Shown in pieces: positions 1-10,299 of a DNA stretch of 64,000 nucleotides. The DNA lies in contig JAAXNY010000001.1 of NCBI GenBank assembly GCA_013420905.1, positions 372,001 through 436,000 of the forward strand. The letters run 5' to 3'. A model generated the notes under the pieces. The model was not told the DNA's origin, made no database searches, and saw only the letters and a program-made list of their open reading frames with translations. A program made the position numbers and the translations under genes. This DNA comes from Collybia mongolica. Taxonomy: Eukaryota > Basidiomycota > Agaricomycetes > Agaricales > Clitocybaceae. Position 1 is the first letter of the stretch, and each line of letters starts with the position of its first letter.

Positions 1-3000
1 GCACTTCTGTAAGGGGTCATGTTGCCAAGAGGCTCAGACAGGGAGCAGTATACACAGTATGAACAACCACACAGGGAAGGGATGAGCATAGAGCACTAGA
101 GGCTTGACTATGAGTAGAGAACCCAGCCCAAGTCTATTGCAAAGGTGCCCTTCCATGGAGAGGAAGGGGCACCTTATATGCAGTACATTATGCCTATGTC
201 TCAAATAACAACAGAATCTGATATTAGTAACTCTACTGATGTAACAATTCATCTGTGATATGTCAACTATTTATCAAGGGGTTAAAGCAGTGTGTGTCAG
301 AATAATATGTATAACAGTGAGGCTATGCAAGCTGTGCAATGGTGATCCTGATGGCTAGATGTGGACAAACAAGTGATGCCCTTACAACTTCACCCATATC
401 CATAGTGTATGATATAAGCAACTGCATATGAATTGCCAATAGAAGTTGGTGTTTATAGATCCTATACAAATATCCACCAATAAAAGGTAACAATATATGT
501 ATATCTAGACATTTTCCTTAAAAACAAGTCAGCTGGTAAAGTGGGGACTCAGACTCTCTGAGATGGACTGTGTTAAAAAATTAACAAACTTGAAAATGTA
601 GATCTATATTTGTATATATTCCAAATACACAACCAACTCAGTAGCTTCTCTGGAGACTTTACACTGAGCAACATGAGGCGCACAGACCACACAGACAAAT
701 GCAGATGTTTGCAAACTAAGCTCAGACCTCATTTTGCAGTCTGCATCTGAACCAAGTCAAAGCTGAGTCCATAAATCCACACTGTTACTTGGATGCTCAG
801 ACCCAGCTGGGAACAACTCCTCATGAAGTCCATGCAGACTGTCCAGATTGCTTACTTATTCATAGTTACCATTTCTTATTTAATGTATAAAAATGCAATA
901 TTTTGGAGAGTCAAATACAAGGCCTCAAGGTTACATGTCATGTGCATAAAGCATGCAGATTAACCATTTGGTAATATGAGCTTGTCAGTCCAAGGTGCTT
1001 GTTTTTATAATGACCCCTGCTGCCTACTCTTGGCCATTACTGGCAGTGGCTGAATGTTGTTGATAGGTACTACATCACCTGTCAGCCTTGTTGTCGACCA
1101 CCACCACCACTACATCCCCTGCTGCCCCTCCCATCACCTCCCTGCCTCATGATTGTGTACATACTGCCAAATACAATACCAGGTCCCACTGCCATGGATA
1201 CCACCACCCTCTCTCATACCCACCCCTCTCAGTGAAAATAACAACTGCAAAATCACAACAATAAGAGCTGCAGGAAGAACTACAGAGGCACCTGTCACTG
1301 CCTGCCCACTTCTGCTAGTGAGCAGCTAGCATGGTGGACATGGGTGGTGCAGTGGTGTATTCCATATGGTAGAACCATCACCTGGTGGGTGGGTGTGCAC
1401 CCCTGGATGTGCTGTCTAGACCAAGTAGTGCCAATCACCCCTGTGCCCTAACCAGATGTGTGTAAGGTGAGTGCATATGTGCCCCACATCTAGTTGCTCA
1501 GATATACTTTGTTCTATTGTATATGTACCTATATGCTGCTGTATACCTTGAGACTACCTTGGTATAATTCTATCTACCTTGTGATATGTTCTTATTCCTT
1601 TTACAAAGAATATACCAAATAGTTAAATCACTAAGGAAGTAATATTGATCCAAATGCCTACTTGGGTGGAGTGGTCCAACACACTGTGTGGCAGGTACTC
1701 ATTCTTTATTTCTTTTCTTAGGAGAAATAAGTCCATTCCACATTCAGGAAGTTGTAAATGACTAGAAACAATGTAGATGATAGTTTATAGAGGTCATGTG
1801 ACCATGGGAAAATGTTACAAAGTAAACAAGCAATGCCTGTGCACAAAGCCCAATGCCATAGCTTGCCTGGTTATGGAGAAAACACAAAAACCATCAGAAC
1901 TAACTTTTACCAGGATCATGTATACTAAATAATTATTCAGATTGTTGTCATGTATTTGGTATACTTATATGGTGGAATAGATCATGTGACATATGTCAAT
2001 AAATAGAGAAATCAATTTTATTTGTATTTCAGGTAAATATAGTAGTTGTTGTTGATTATTCCAATGTTTAGTATAATTTCCCACAGGGGTCATGTTTGGT
2101 CATGGTCATTGTTGTTATAAGATGTTTGTTCACCCCTGGCATAACACACAGACCTTCAAAACTAGCTGAATCTGGACATTTCTGATATTTCGCTCAAAAT
2201 AGACCGTGGGAAAAATATACTCAACAAGGCAATTGTAGAGCCATGTTTGTACATTCCAAACATATAAAAACATAGTTAATAGCTTTACTGGTGATAGAGA
2301 AAAACACAAAATAAATTTTGAAACACAACACTTTGAAATATTAGATATGTGTAATTTTGATGGCATCATCAAAAGCATTATATAAGCATCCCAAATACAT
2401 GCAAATTATGTCACAATACTTGGTATTTGTGGAGAAATGCTGTAAGAAAATTGTTGTTAATAATGTGATTTGGAAGGGTACAAACAACTACAAACACATA
2501 TAAATAAACACATCATGTATTCCTTTACAATATCTAGTAGTAGCACGTCCATCAGCTTTGTATTTGCTGAGATAAGTATCATCTATATTGTGGGAAATTT
2601 CTTTAGTATTATTGTTTGTTTGGCCAGATGTGTGGTGAAATGATATACAGACAGTATTCATTTACAATATGTAGCAAGAAATTTGTTGTTGATGAGGTTT
2701 AGAAAAATAAAAACAAATACAAACACCTACAAATATATACATAAGGTACTACTTCACCATATCTGATACTAGCAATTTAAATTACATCCATAGGCCTTGT
2801 TGTTGTTGAGATATGCAATGAATGATTTATATTGTGGGAACTTTGATGTTATTGTTTGTTTGGCTAGCTGTGTGGCAAAGTCATATACTTGATATTGATT
2901 TGTAACATGCTTGTAGTGAGAGAGCTGCTTTTGATCATGATGTTTGAAGGTGTACAAACAAATACAAATACATAGAAACATCTACATTGCATAGCCCCTC

Positions 3001-3085
3001 ACCATATCTAGTAGTAGCAATTTAAATTGCATCCATAGGTCTTGTCATTCTTGAGATATGCAATGTTTTGTATTGTGGGAAAAGT
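1..3085. other. Gene-free, AT-rich, CpG-poor repeat-derived DNA
   Basis: No reading frame longer than about 80 codons and no recognisable protein is present on either strand. CG dinucleotides are very rare while TG and CA are common, which is the signature of old methylated DNA that has lost cytosines by deamination. The word at 1032-1046 (GGCCATTACTGGCAG) recurs at about 30022-30036 on the far side of the element nest. I infer that both flanks belong to the same old repeat landscape into which gypsy-1 inserted. Confidence 0.6.
2440..3085. repeat. Degenerate tandem repeat, about 240-bp units
   Basis: Three diverged units can be aligned. Each has a stretch like CATATCTAGTAGTAGCA (near 2527, 2757 and 3003), followed by a CATCCATAGG-type word, then TTGAGATA, then TATTGTGGGAA. 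The first two units continue with TATTGTTTGTTTGGC. Spacing is about 230-246 bp. No coding potential is seen. Confidence 0.55.
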
Positions 3086-3112
3086 TTGACCCAAAGCGGA
3101 ACAAGTGTCTTG

Positions 3113-3182
3113 TAATCGTGCTTACGTTTGTCAACTACGCTGTTAGAGCTAACAGCGTAGTTGACAAACGTAAGCATGATTA
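3113..3182. repeat. Near-perfect 34-bp inverted repeat (hairpin)
   Basis: Positions 3119-3146 and 3149-3176 are exact reverse complements (28 bp) separated by only 2 bases. The arms continue to 3113 and 3182 with one mismatch. The palindrome lies where the CpG-poor DNA ends and before gypsy-1 begins. It could be a cruciform-forming end of an unrecognised transposon. No function can be assigned. Confidence 0.85.
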
Positions 3183-3498
3183 TGCAGTGGACAGTTATTA
3201 ATTAATTCTTGAGATATCCCAAGAAAAAGACCAATTAACTCGAATTTATATTATTAAATGCAGCTTGTGTTAGCAGTTGCCTTTTTCGCTCGAAATCCGC
3301 GCGTCGGCTAATTTTGATTCCCACAGTCAGAAAAATATTTCCACGACTACAAAGTCTTACTGATGTACTTCAAAAACTTTACTGATCATGTTCTAATGAA
3401 ATCTCGGAACACTTCAAACTTACTAACCGTGGGAAAAACAACACTGGATCTTGTTGGGTACGCTGAATTTTCCCCGCAAACCCAGGATGATGAACGAG

Positions 3499-4338
3499 TT
3501 ACTTATGTAAACATAAGGACTCGTAACAAATTGGACAGTATTGTTTTTCGCAGTGTATTGATGAGTGCCCAAAGTTGAGGCATCTAGAACATAATACATT
3601 CTTGTTCATGAGCACTCTTTCGACTTGAGTGAGGTCGATAGGGTTTTCTTGACTTCCGGCATAGTTGAGCGGGTTCAATGTGTATTTAATAGGTTTGGGC
3701 AATTTCTTCTTTTTGATAACAGATTTTGTGGCTTTTTGTCCTTTTAAATATTTAAATACTTCTTTGTTTGGAACCATGTCTGCTGGATCAGGAGTGGAAT
3801 GTTCCGATGATGCAGGGGATGGTTCATGAAAGGGCGGGATTGGAAGTGGTTTGGTCTGATAAATAGGGGAATTTGTAGTCGATGGTGTTGGAGTTCTAGG
3901 AGGGGATGTCTGTATTTCTTTGTCGACTGTAGATTCTGTCGGTGTCGAGGGAGTAGATGTGGGTAATCAAATTCCATCTTGTAGTAATGGGATTAGATCT
4001 TCTAAAATTCAGAATTCTTGTGTGTCTACTAGCTCTTCAGTGGTTTGGTTGAGAATCTGACTGATGTCTGCTGTTTGATTATACAACATGTTTGTGATCT
4101 CCAGATATTTTTCAACTAATTTGATGAGTTGGTTGTATGGTGGGTTGTTGAATGCTTGAATCATTTGTTCATGGTGTTCTTCATGCATGAACCACGATAA
4201 AAATTTCTGACGATGTATGATTTTTGTAGCCAGTTCAAGTCGTTCTTGGGATGCAATGTTTACAATCGGGGTGTTGGGAGGAGTGGTGAGGGGAGCGGCA
4301 GTGGCGATGTAGAAGTTGTTGGTAGTGGGAGACGACAT
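3499..4338 (-). pseudogene. Gypsy-1 extra ORF downstream of pol, with C-terminal Cys/His knuckle
   Basis: It starts 51 bp after the pol stop and reads in one frame for about 279 codons. Two in-frame TGA codons (4009-4011 and 3967-3969) break it. The first 109 residues are probably helical. The middle is rich in Pro, Thr and Ser, then comes a Lys-rich patch (IKKKKLPK). The end carries a C-x2-C-x3-GH-x3-HC-x4-C-x2-C-x4-C-x-H cluster typical of zinc knuckles. The position corresponds to env or accessory genes in other LTR elements. There is no signal peptide or membrane segment, so it is not an envelope. A nucleic-acid-binding accessory protein is inferred. I do not recognise the family. Confidence 0.6.
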
Positions 4339-4389
4339 GTTTGTGAGAAGGTTTGAAACTTGTTGAGAGCGATAAAAGACGATAGTTGG

Positions 4390-6126
4390 TTAGGGGCAAT
4401 GTAGCTTCTGGTAGGATTGGAGTATCGTTTGAGCTCTTTTTAAGTGTTTTTCAGGTTCCCACATGTTGTGTGCGGATGAGTAATCTTTCCACTTCATGAG
4501 GTATTAGAAGCCTCAGCCTCGTTGTTGGTGATTTATAATCCCTTCTACTTTGTATTCTTCATCTTGGTTCACAAGATCCGGTGAGGGTTCTAAGAAGTTA
4601 GGTCTGTGAGTATTGGTTTCTTTATACGGTGTGAGAAGAGATGCATGAAACACAGGGTGAATTCTCCATTGAGATGGAAGTTTCAATTTGTATGTCACTG
4701 GTCCGAGGACTTCTTGAATTTCGAAAGGTCCTTCTCTTTTTGGTGCTAGTTTCCTTGAGGGATAAGGAATTCGAAGATTTGTTCCTTCTAACCAAACATG
4801 TTCTCCTTGTTTGAATGGATTGAAGCCTCGTGTTGTTCTTTCCACTACTTTTCTTCTTGCCAGATTGTGTGCTGCTATTGCTTCCTCTCGTGCTCTGTTT
4901 AGTTCAATCATCCGTTGTTCTACACTTGGAATGTTCGTCTTCTGGAATGCTGATGGAATTGCTTGTGGTTCGTATCCCATCATGAGGAAGAATGGGGATT
5001 TCTTTGTTGTAGAATGCATTCTTTGATTATGTGCGAATTCTGCTATTGGATTTAGATCTTTCCATATCGCCAGGTTGTTCTGACAGAACATGTGAAAGTA
5101 GATTTTGAGTTCTTGATTTAATCTTTCTGTTTCCCCATCTGTTTGTGGATGATACGCTGTGCTCATTACAAGCTTTATTCCAAGGAGTTTTCCTAATTCT
5201 TTGAAGACTTTGGCTGCGAATTGAGGACCTCAATCGGATAAAAAGGTGTCAGGTAATCCGAATCTTTTGTAAATGTGTTCCAGGTAAAGATTTGCCGTTC
5301 CTAAAGCGTCGATTGTTTTGGTACAAGGGATAGAAATTACCCCCTTTGTAAGGCCATGGTCTACCATGACCATGAGGCTGTCTTTTCCATCATTTTCTGG
5401 TAAATCTGTGACGAAATCTGCTGTGATGAATGAGAAAGGACGTGGTTTTCCATTTGTTGCAATTGGTATTAGTCCCGGTCTTGTTGGGTGTGTGTTCACC
5501 TTCATTTGTTGACAAGTGGTGCAACCGTCAATGTAATTTTTAATAAACACTCCCATACCTGGCCACCAGTATTCTCGACTGATCAATTCTTGTGTTTTAT
5601 ATTGACCTGGGTGTCCTCCTGGTTTCGTGTCATGGTATCTTCGCACTATTTCTCGTCGCAGTTTTGCATCTGGTCCTATATAACATCTGTTTTTGAAAAA
5701 CAGAAGTCCGTCTTTGAATTTCCAATCAAATAAATTTGATTTAATCGGTGGTGTTCCTGTTTCCTTCAATGCTTCGATTGACTTTGCAAATAATTCGTCT
5801 TCTTCAACCAATTTCTTCAAATCTTCTTGTAAACCTATGTCGATCATTTTAATGAAAATGTCGTCTGGTAACAGAATTTGATCTTCATTGTCTGTATCTT
5901 CTGTGTTGACATAATCTGATCTTCTTGATAAGGCATCAGATTGTATCATCCGTGTTCTGGGTGTGTGTACCAGTTTGAGATCAAATTGTGATAGGAATAA
6001 ACTCCATCCCACTTGTCGTCGGTTTAGTTTCTGTGCCGTTCAGAAATATGTTAAGTTTTTATGATCTGAGAGAATTACTGTTGGGAATTGAGATCCTTTG
6101 AGATAATGTCTCCATGTCTTTAAGGC
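4390..6126 (-). pseudogene. pol: Gypsy-1 pol: end of RNase H, integrase and chromodomain
   Basis: After the RNase H tail comes an integrase with an H-H-C-C zinc domain (YHD...GGHPG then CTTCQQ), a DDE core (D in ITADFVTD, D in FLSD, E in TDGETERLN) and a GPFEI/HPVFHASLL C-terminal region. A chromodomain follows at about 4530-4390 (YLMKWKDYSS, MWEPEKHL). In-frame stops are at 6040-6042, 5230-5232, 4513-4515 and 4504-4506. The stop at 5230 falls at the near-invariant Arg of the SDRG motif, so CGA to TGA is the simplest change. No frameshift is needed to read through the region. Confidence 0.85.
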
Positions 6127-7268
6127 TCAAATAATGCCTAGTAATTCTCTGTCGTAGATCTCGTAGTTCCGTTCAGTTCCTGTGAATGAATGTGAAATGT
6201 ATCCACATGGGTGCCATTCTCCATTGTCATTCTGTTGTCGTAATACTGCTCCTGTAGCCCATTTTGACGCATCTGATTCGATATGGAATGGTTTGTTCTT
6301 GTCTGGCATCATAAGAACGGGTGATTTCAGGAATTTCCGTTTTAATCCATTGAATGCTTCCTGACATTCTTGAGTCCATTTCCATTTGATGTCTTTTCTT
6401 GTCAAATTTGTTAATGGTTTGCTAATTTCGGCATAATGTCCAATGAATTTTCGGTAGAAGTTTGCAAATCTGAGGAATGATCGGACTTGTTTCACTGTTG
6501 TTGGGATTGGCCAATCTGCAATTCCTGCCAATTTGGTTGGTTCCATGCCTATCTGATTTTCTTTGATGATTAATCCCAAGTATTTGATTTCTGTGGCTTC
6601 GAATACACATTTGTCCAAATTCAGGTATAGGTTGTTTTCCTTTAGTTTGTCCAAGACTTTCAAGGTTTTTCTTTGTAGATCATCGATGTTGTCGGAATAA
6701 ATGAGGATGTTGTCCATATAAATTAGAATCCATCCTTCATCAATCTCTATCGCGTATATGTCGTTCATCATATTTTGAAATGTTGCTGGCGAGTTGCATA
6801 AGCCAAAAAACATAACAAGTGGTTCGAATAAACCCCTGTTTGTTTTAAATGCCACTTTCCATTCATCACCTTCTTTGATTCGGACGTTGTTATATCCCCA
6901 TCGTAAATCCAGTTTTGTGAAGTATTTTGCCCCTTTCAGTTTGTCAAGAAGCTCCCCTACTAGTGGTAAAGGGTATGCGTTCTTTATTGTTCCTTCGTTT
7001 AGTCTTCTGTAATCCTGTGTTGGTCGAAGTTTCGCTGAATCTTTCTTTGATACAAAGAAGAAGGGTGATGCTTGTGGAGATTTTGATGGTTGGATATATC
7101 CTTTTCGCATGTTTTCATCAATGAATTCGTTGAGTTTTCCTTGTTCCACTGGGCTAATGGGATAGATTTTACAATCTTTTGGAATGAAATTGGGTTTTAA
7201 ATCTATTGCATGATCCCATGGCCGTCATATCGGCATTCTTTCTGAATCTGTTTTGTCAAATAATGACA
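6127..7268 (-). pseudogene. pol: Gypsy-1 pol: reverse transcriptase and start of RNase H
   Basis: The sequence just upstream of the first ATG reads RPWDHAIDL, the conserved lead-in to a Ty3/gypsy RT. It is separated from the preceding codons by a TGA at 7225-7227. RT blocks include [22 protein letters not shown] and [15 protein letters not shown]. The catalytic YxDD box reads YMDN, so the second catalytic Asp is lost. The chain continues into RNase H ([26 protein letters not shown]) and stops at 6127-6129, at the usual Arg of an IIRAL motif. The upstream end is cut by the hAT-like element. Confidence 0.88.
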
Positions 7269-7300
7269 CATATTCTCTGTACTTTACACTCCCCCACATG

Positions 7301-7450
7301 TCCTTGCGGACTCCGCGCGGACTGCAAAAGTCCGTGCGGACTCCGCACGGACTCCGTACGGACTCCGCAAGGACAGCACAAAGTCCACACGGACTCTGCA
7401 CGGACTCCGCGCGGACTCCGTGTGGACTCCACAGAGTCCGCGCGGACTCA
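7301..7450. repeat. Left subterminal repeat cluster of the hAT-like element
   Basis: At least eight copies of an 11-bp unit close to GCACGGACTCC follow one another, with variable bases at positions 2-4. The right end of the element (8500-8690) carries the same unit in inverse orientation (GGAGTCCGTGC). Confidence 0.8.
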
Positions 7451-7572
7451 CTTACTTTCTTTTATTATGAAGCACTTACTTACTCTTTTACTTACTAACA
7501 ATCTATATAATTAATAGAATAAAACATATATTATTACTAAGTATAATACATATATGATAAAATAATTTAATA

Positions 7573-7930
7573 TAGGCGGGGGCGGAGGCCCCCGCCCCCC
7601 CGTCGTCCTCGTCGGCCCCCGCGACGTCGTCAGCGGCCTGGGTTTCAGCGGCGGCGGCACTGGCCGCTTGTCTTGTCGTTGTCCCCGTTGTCCTTAGTCG
7701 TCGTTGTCGTCGTCGTCCTCGTTGTCCTTAGTCGTCGTCGTCCTCGTGGTGGTGGTGGTCGTCTTTGTTGTAGTTGTCGTCGTCGTCGTCGCGCCGTTGT
7801 TAGTGCCGCCGCTGCCGCTGCTGTTGCCGTCGTTGCCGCAGGCCTCGTCGGCACTGTTGCTGCTGTTGCTGTTGCTGTCTTCGTCGTTGTCGTTGTCGTT
7901 GCCGCCTTCCTCCTGTTGCTGTTGGCGGCC
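7573..7930. repeat. GC-rich triplet (CGT/CTG-type) low-complexity core
   Basis: The core of the hAT-like element is dominated by GTCGTC, GTTGTC and GCTGTT triplets, which keep several frames open on both strands. The resulting Val-, Ala- or Thr-only translations are composition artefacts and are not called as genes. Confidence 0.7.
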
Positions 7931-8715
7931 GTATCCTTCGTTTCGAGTTCCTGAAGTGGGGAGGGGGGGACGCGCTGCGTGGTGAGCGTGTGGGTGAGCG
8001 GCGGTGTACGACTCACCTGGTTCTGCCCCTCGGGGCGCCCTTTCCTCGTCGTCCCCTCGTTCCGCGTCCGTTTCTATCCTTCTCCCCACACCGTCTTGTG
8101 CGTCGTCATGTTGATGTCGGTTGGCGTTCGATGCGTTGGCATTGGCGGCGTGGGTGCGTTGGCGTTGGTGTCGGCGTTGGCGGTTTTGGCGGGCGTCGTT
8201 GATGTGGTTGAAAAGAACCAACGAAGACGTGGCAACGGTAATGTGACCATTGCACGTGCCTCGTAATCATGTGACCTAAGTCCGTTGACTTGAGGCCAGT
8301 GATTCCGTAGCTAGAAATGCCCGCCTTGCCCAACGGTTATGAACGCCAAACATATGACGTAATGTTCGTGCCTTTACGCGTTCGAACCTAGTCGGATGCA
8401 AGTTTTTCACCGCCGTTATGTTATGTTATTAATAACAAATAGTATATATAATTTGTGTAAATAAAATTTATATTACTAATCCGATTAGTAATCGACTGGC
8501 CGCGCGGACTCTGCGAGCTGTCCGTCCGTGCTAGTCCGCGTGTCCGCGTAAAATTACGCGGATTGATGCGGACTCGGTGCGGACACGGATTCTTGTCTGG
8601 CTGACGGTCCTGCCAAATGAGTCCGTGCGGAGTCCGTGCGGAGTCCGTGTGTCCGCGCGGAGTCCGCACGGAGTCCGCACGGGTTATGTGGCTTAGTGTA
8701 AAGACCTCCATATTC

Positions 8716-9475
8716 TTAATAGAATTTTGGTAGCGTCTTCTTTGGTTTCTGATCTTTGGTTTCTGCCTTGTGCTCTAATTCCTGTGATATCGATGTTTTT
8801 GCCCTTATCCAAATGGATTCTTCTTCGTTATCTTCTGGGTAGATGTATGTCCTGAGTAGATTGACTTCAAGTTCATCATCTTCTTCGTTGATTTCTAAAA
8901 GAATCGGTTGCCAATCTTTGAGGGGTTGATTCTTTGGGATTTCTTCCAGGTATTCTTCCTGTACTTCTGTTGCCGTTGCCTTGGGGTATTGCCGTGTCGA
9001 TTTCATTTGTCGGATTTCCAGATTTCTTTGGATTGGTTCTGAAAGAACTCCTTTTTTGATTCCTGATTCAAAGTCGAGTGTTCCTTTTTCCCAATCAATC
9101 TTAGGATTGTGTCGTTTTAACCATGGTAATCCAAGGATGATGTTTTCCTTTCCTACTCCGCTAACTAGCAGTCGGATTCGGATTTCTTCATCTCCAATTT
9201 GAATCTTGGTCCATATGCAATCTGTAATGTTTCCTGATTGGTTTTTTGTTCCATCTACGTTTCTGACCAAGTATGATTTCCTCAAAGGGGTTGTCTGTAT
9301 GTTGTTTTCTTCGATAAATGTTTTGTTGATAAAAATTCCTCCAGCTCCACAATCAATAAGTCCGATTGCTTGGGTTTCGACGTTTTTCCATTCTTCAATC
9401 ACCATAATTGGAATAGATAGAGATTGTCAATTCATTTCTCCTAATATTACAGGTGACAGCGTAATGGAATAGTTT
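8716..9475 (-). pseudogene. pol: Gypsy-1 pol: aspartic protease region
   Basis: The retroviral-type protease motif reads LIDCGAGGIFINKTF, with the catalytic Asp in a D-C-G-A box, and a later IILGLPWL flap/hydrophobic block. The frame is offset from gag, which ends at 9510. A TGA at 9427-9429 and a TAA at 8716-8718 interrupt it. The TAA overlaps the right target duplication of the hAT-like element. Past that point the frame joins the RT-leading sequence on the other side of the insertion. Confidence 0.8.
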
Positions 9476-9509
9476 TTGGCAGGTACTGACATCGATTCAG
9501 TCCGCCTCT

Positions 9510-10297
9510 TTAAAAACCCTTGTCCTCCATATTCTTTAGAGCGACTTCTTTCTCTTCCTCATCTAGCTCTGCCATAAGTGCTCAAATCTTCATGTAGGTG
9601 TCTTTGCCTTTCATTGGTGTCTTTGGTTCTTCTTTTCGTTGAGTTTGAGGGATTGATCCTCCTGCTTTATGATCTGATGCTCGATGTCCATATTTATGGC
9701 ATTTGAAGCATAGTCCTCGTTTCATGTGTTCATCCCTTTCTTGGATGGTTAATCGATCAATATCCATTGCGTTTGGATTTCTACTGTTGTTTGGGATGTA
9801 TTTGGGATTGTTTTGTTGGAAATTGTACTTTTTTCCACTGTTTCCTCCTGTAGTTTTTCCTGTGTTTCCTTTAAAGTGTGTTACAATCGATTTTGCATGT
9901 CTGTATTGAGTATTGAATATGGATGCTTTTTCATACCAACCCTTGATGGTGGTCGGTGGGTTGTCCATTGTTAGAATCTTCTGCATCAGAGAAGGAGGTA
10001 TTCCTTCCTTGAAATATTTGACAAGTGCTTCACTCTTGGTGATCTTGCTTTCCGATGCAGCTGATTTAAATTCTGCAATGTAATCATCTGCTGTCATGTT
10101 TCCTGTCATGCACAGCATCTTCAAGATTTGTCTAGCATCTCCCGCCTCATCTGGGGTAGAGAACACTTCTTCAATTGTTGTCATGAACATTGTAAAAGTT
10201 CCTGGGTGATCACTATTCTCTCCATACCAGGACTTCTTCCATGGTCCTGCTGTTCCTCCTTTCATGTATGAGAGCACATAAAGGATTTTTTTCCAAT
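9510..10297 (-). pseudogene. gag: Gypsy-1 gag, 3' part
   Basis: It encodes the capsid-like region (VLSYMKGGTAGPW is the conserved gypsy gag core) and a zinc knuckle CFKCHKYGHRASDH, in which the last Cys is His. The frame ends at a TAA at 9510-9512 after an acidic tail. One TGA at 9582-9584 precedes that tail. The upstream end at about 10297 is a junction with gypsy-2. The codons there continue exactly into the gag fragment ending at 28984, so this is one gene split by an 18.7-kb insertion. Confidence 0.85.
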
Positions 10298-10299
10298 CC

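Larger units (their letters stand above)
7269..8716. mobile_element. Non-autonomous hAT-like element with 8-bp target duplication
   Basis: The 8-bp direct repeat CATATTCT occurs at 7269-7276 and 8709-8716. Between them (7277-8708, 1432 bp) the ends are imperfect terminal inverted repeats sharing TTTACACT and CCACAT. An 8-bp duplication with short imperfect TIRs is the hallmark of the hAT superfamily. Both ends carry clustered 11-bp repeats of GCNCGGACTCC type in opposite orientation (about 7301-7450 and 8500-8690), like subterminal transposase-binding sites. Removing the element and one duplication copy rejoins the gypsy-1 pol reading frame. No transposase is encoded; the core is triplet-rich low-complexity DNA. 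Confidence 0.8.

Noticed and set aside
3113..3182. Rho-independent terminator
   Set aside because: The hairpin is far longer than a terminator, no T tract follows, and the genome is eukaryotic.
7301..7450. CRISPR-like short regular repeats
   Set aside because: Units are contiguous 11-mers without unique spacers, in a eukaryotic transposon end.
7645..8266. Several overlapping open frames of 70-175 codons on both strands
   Set aside because: They arise from GTC/GTT/GCC triplet composition inside the hAT-like element. The translations are runs of Val, Ala or Thr with no codon bias or motif.
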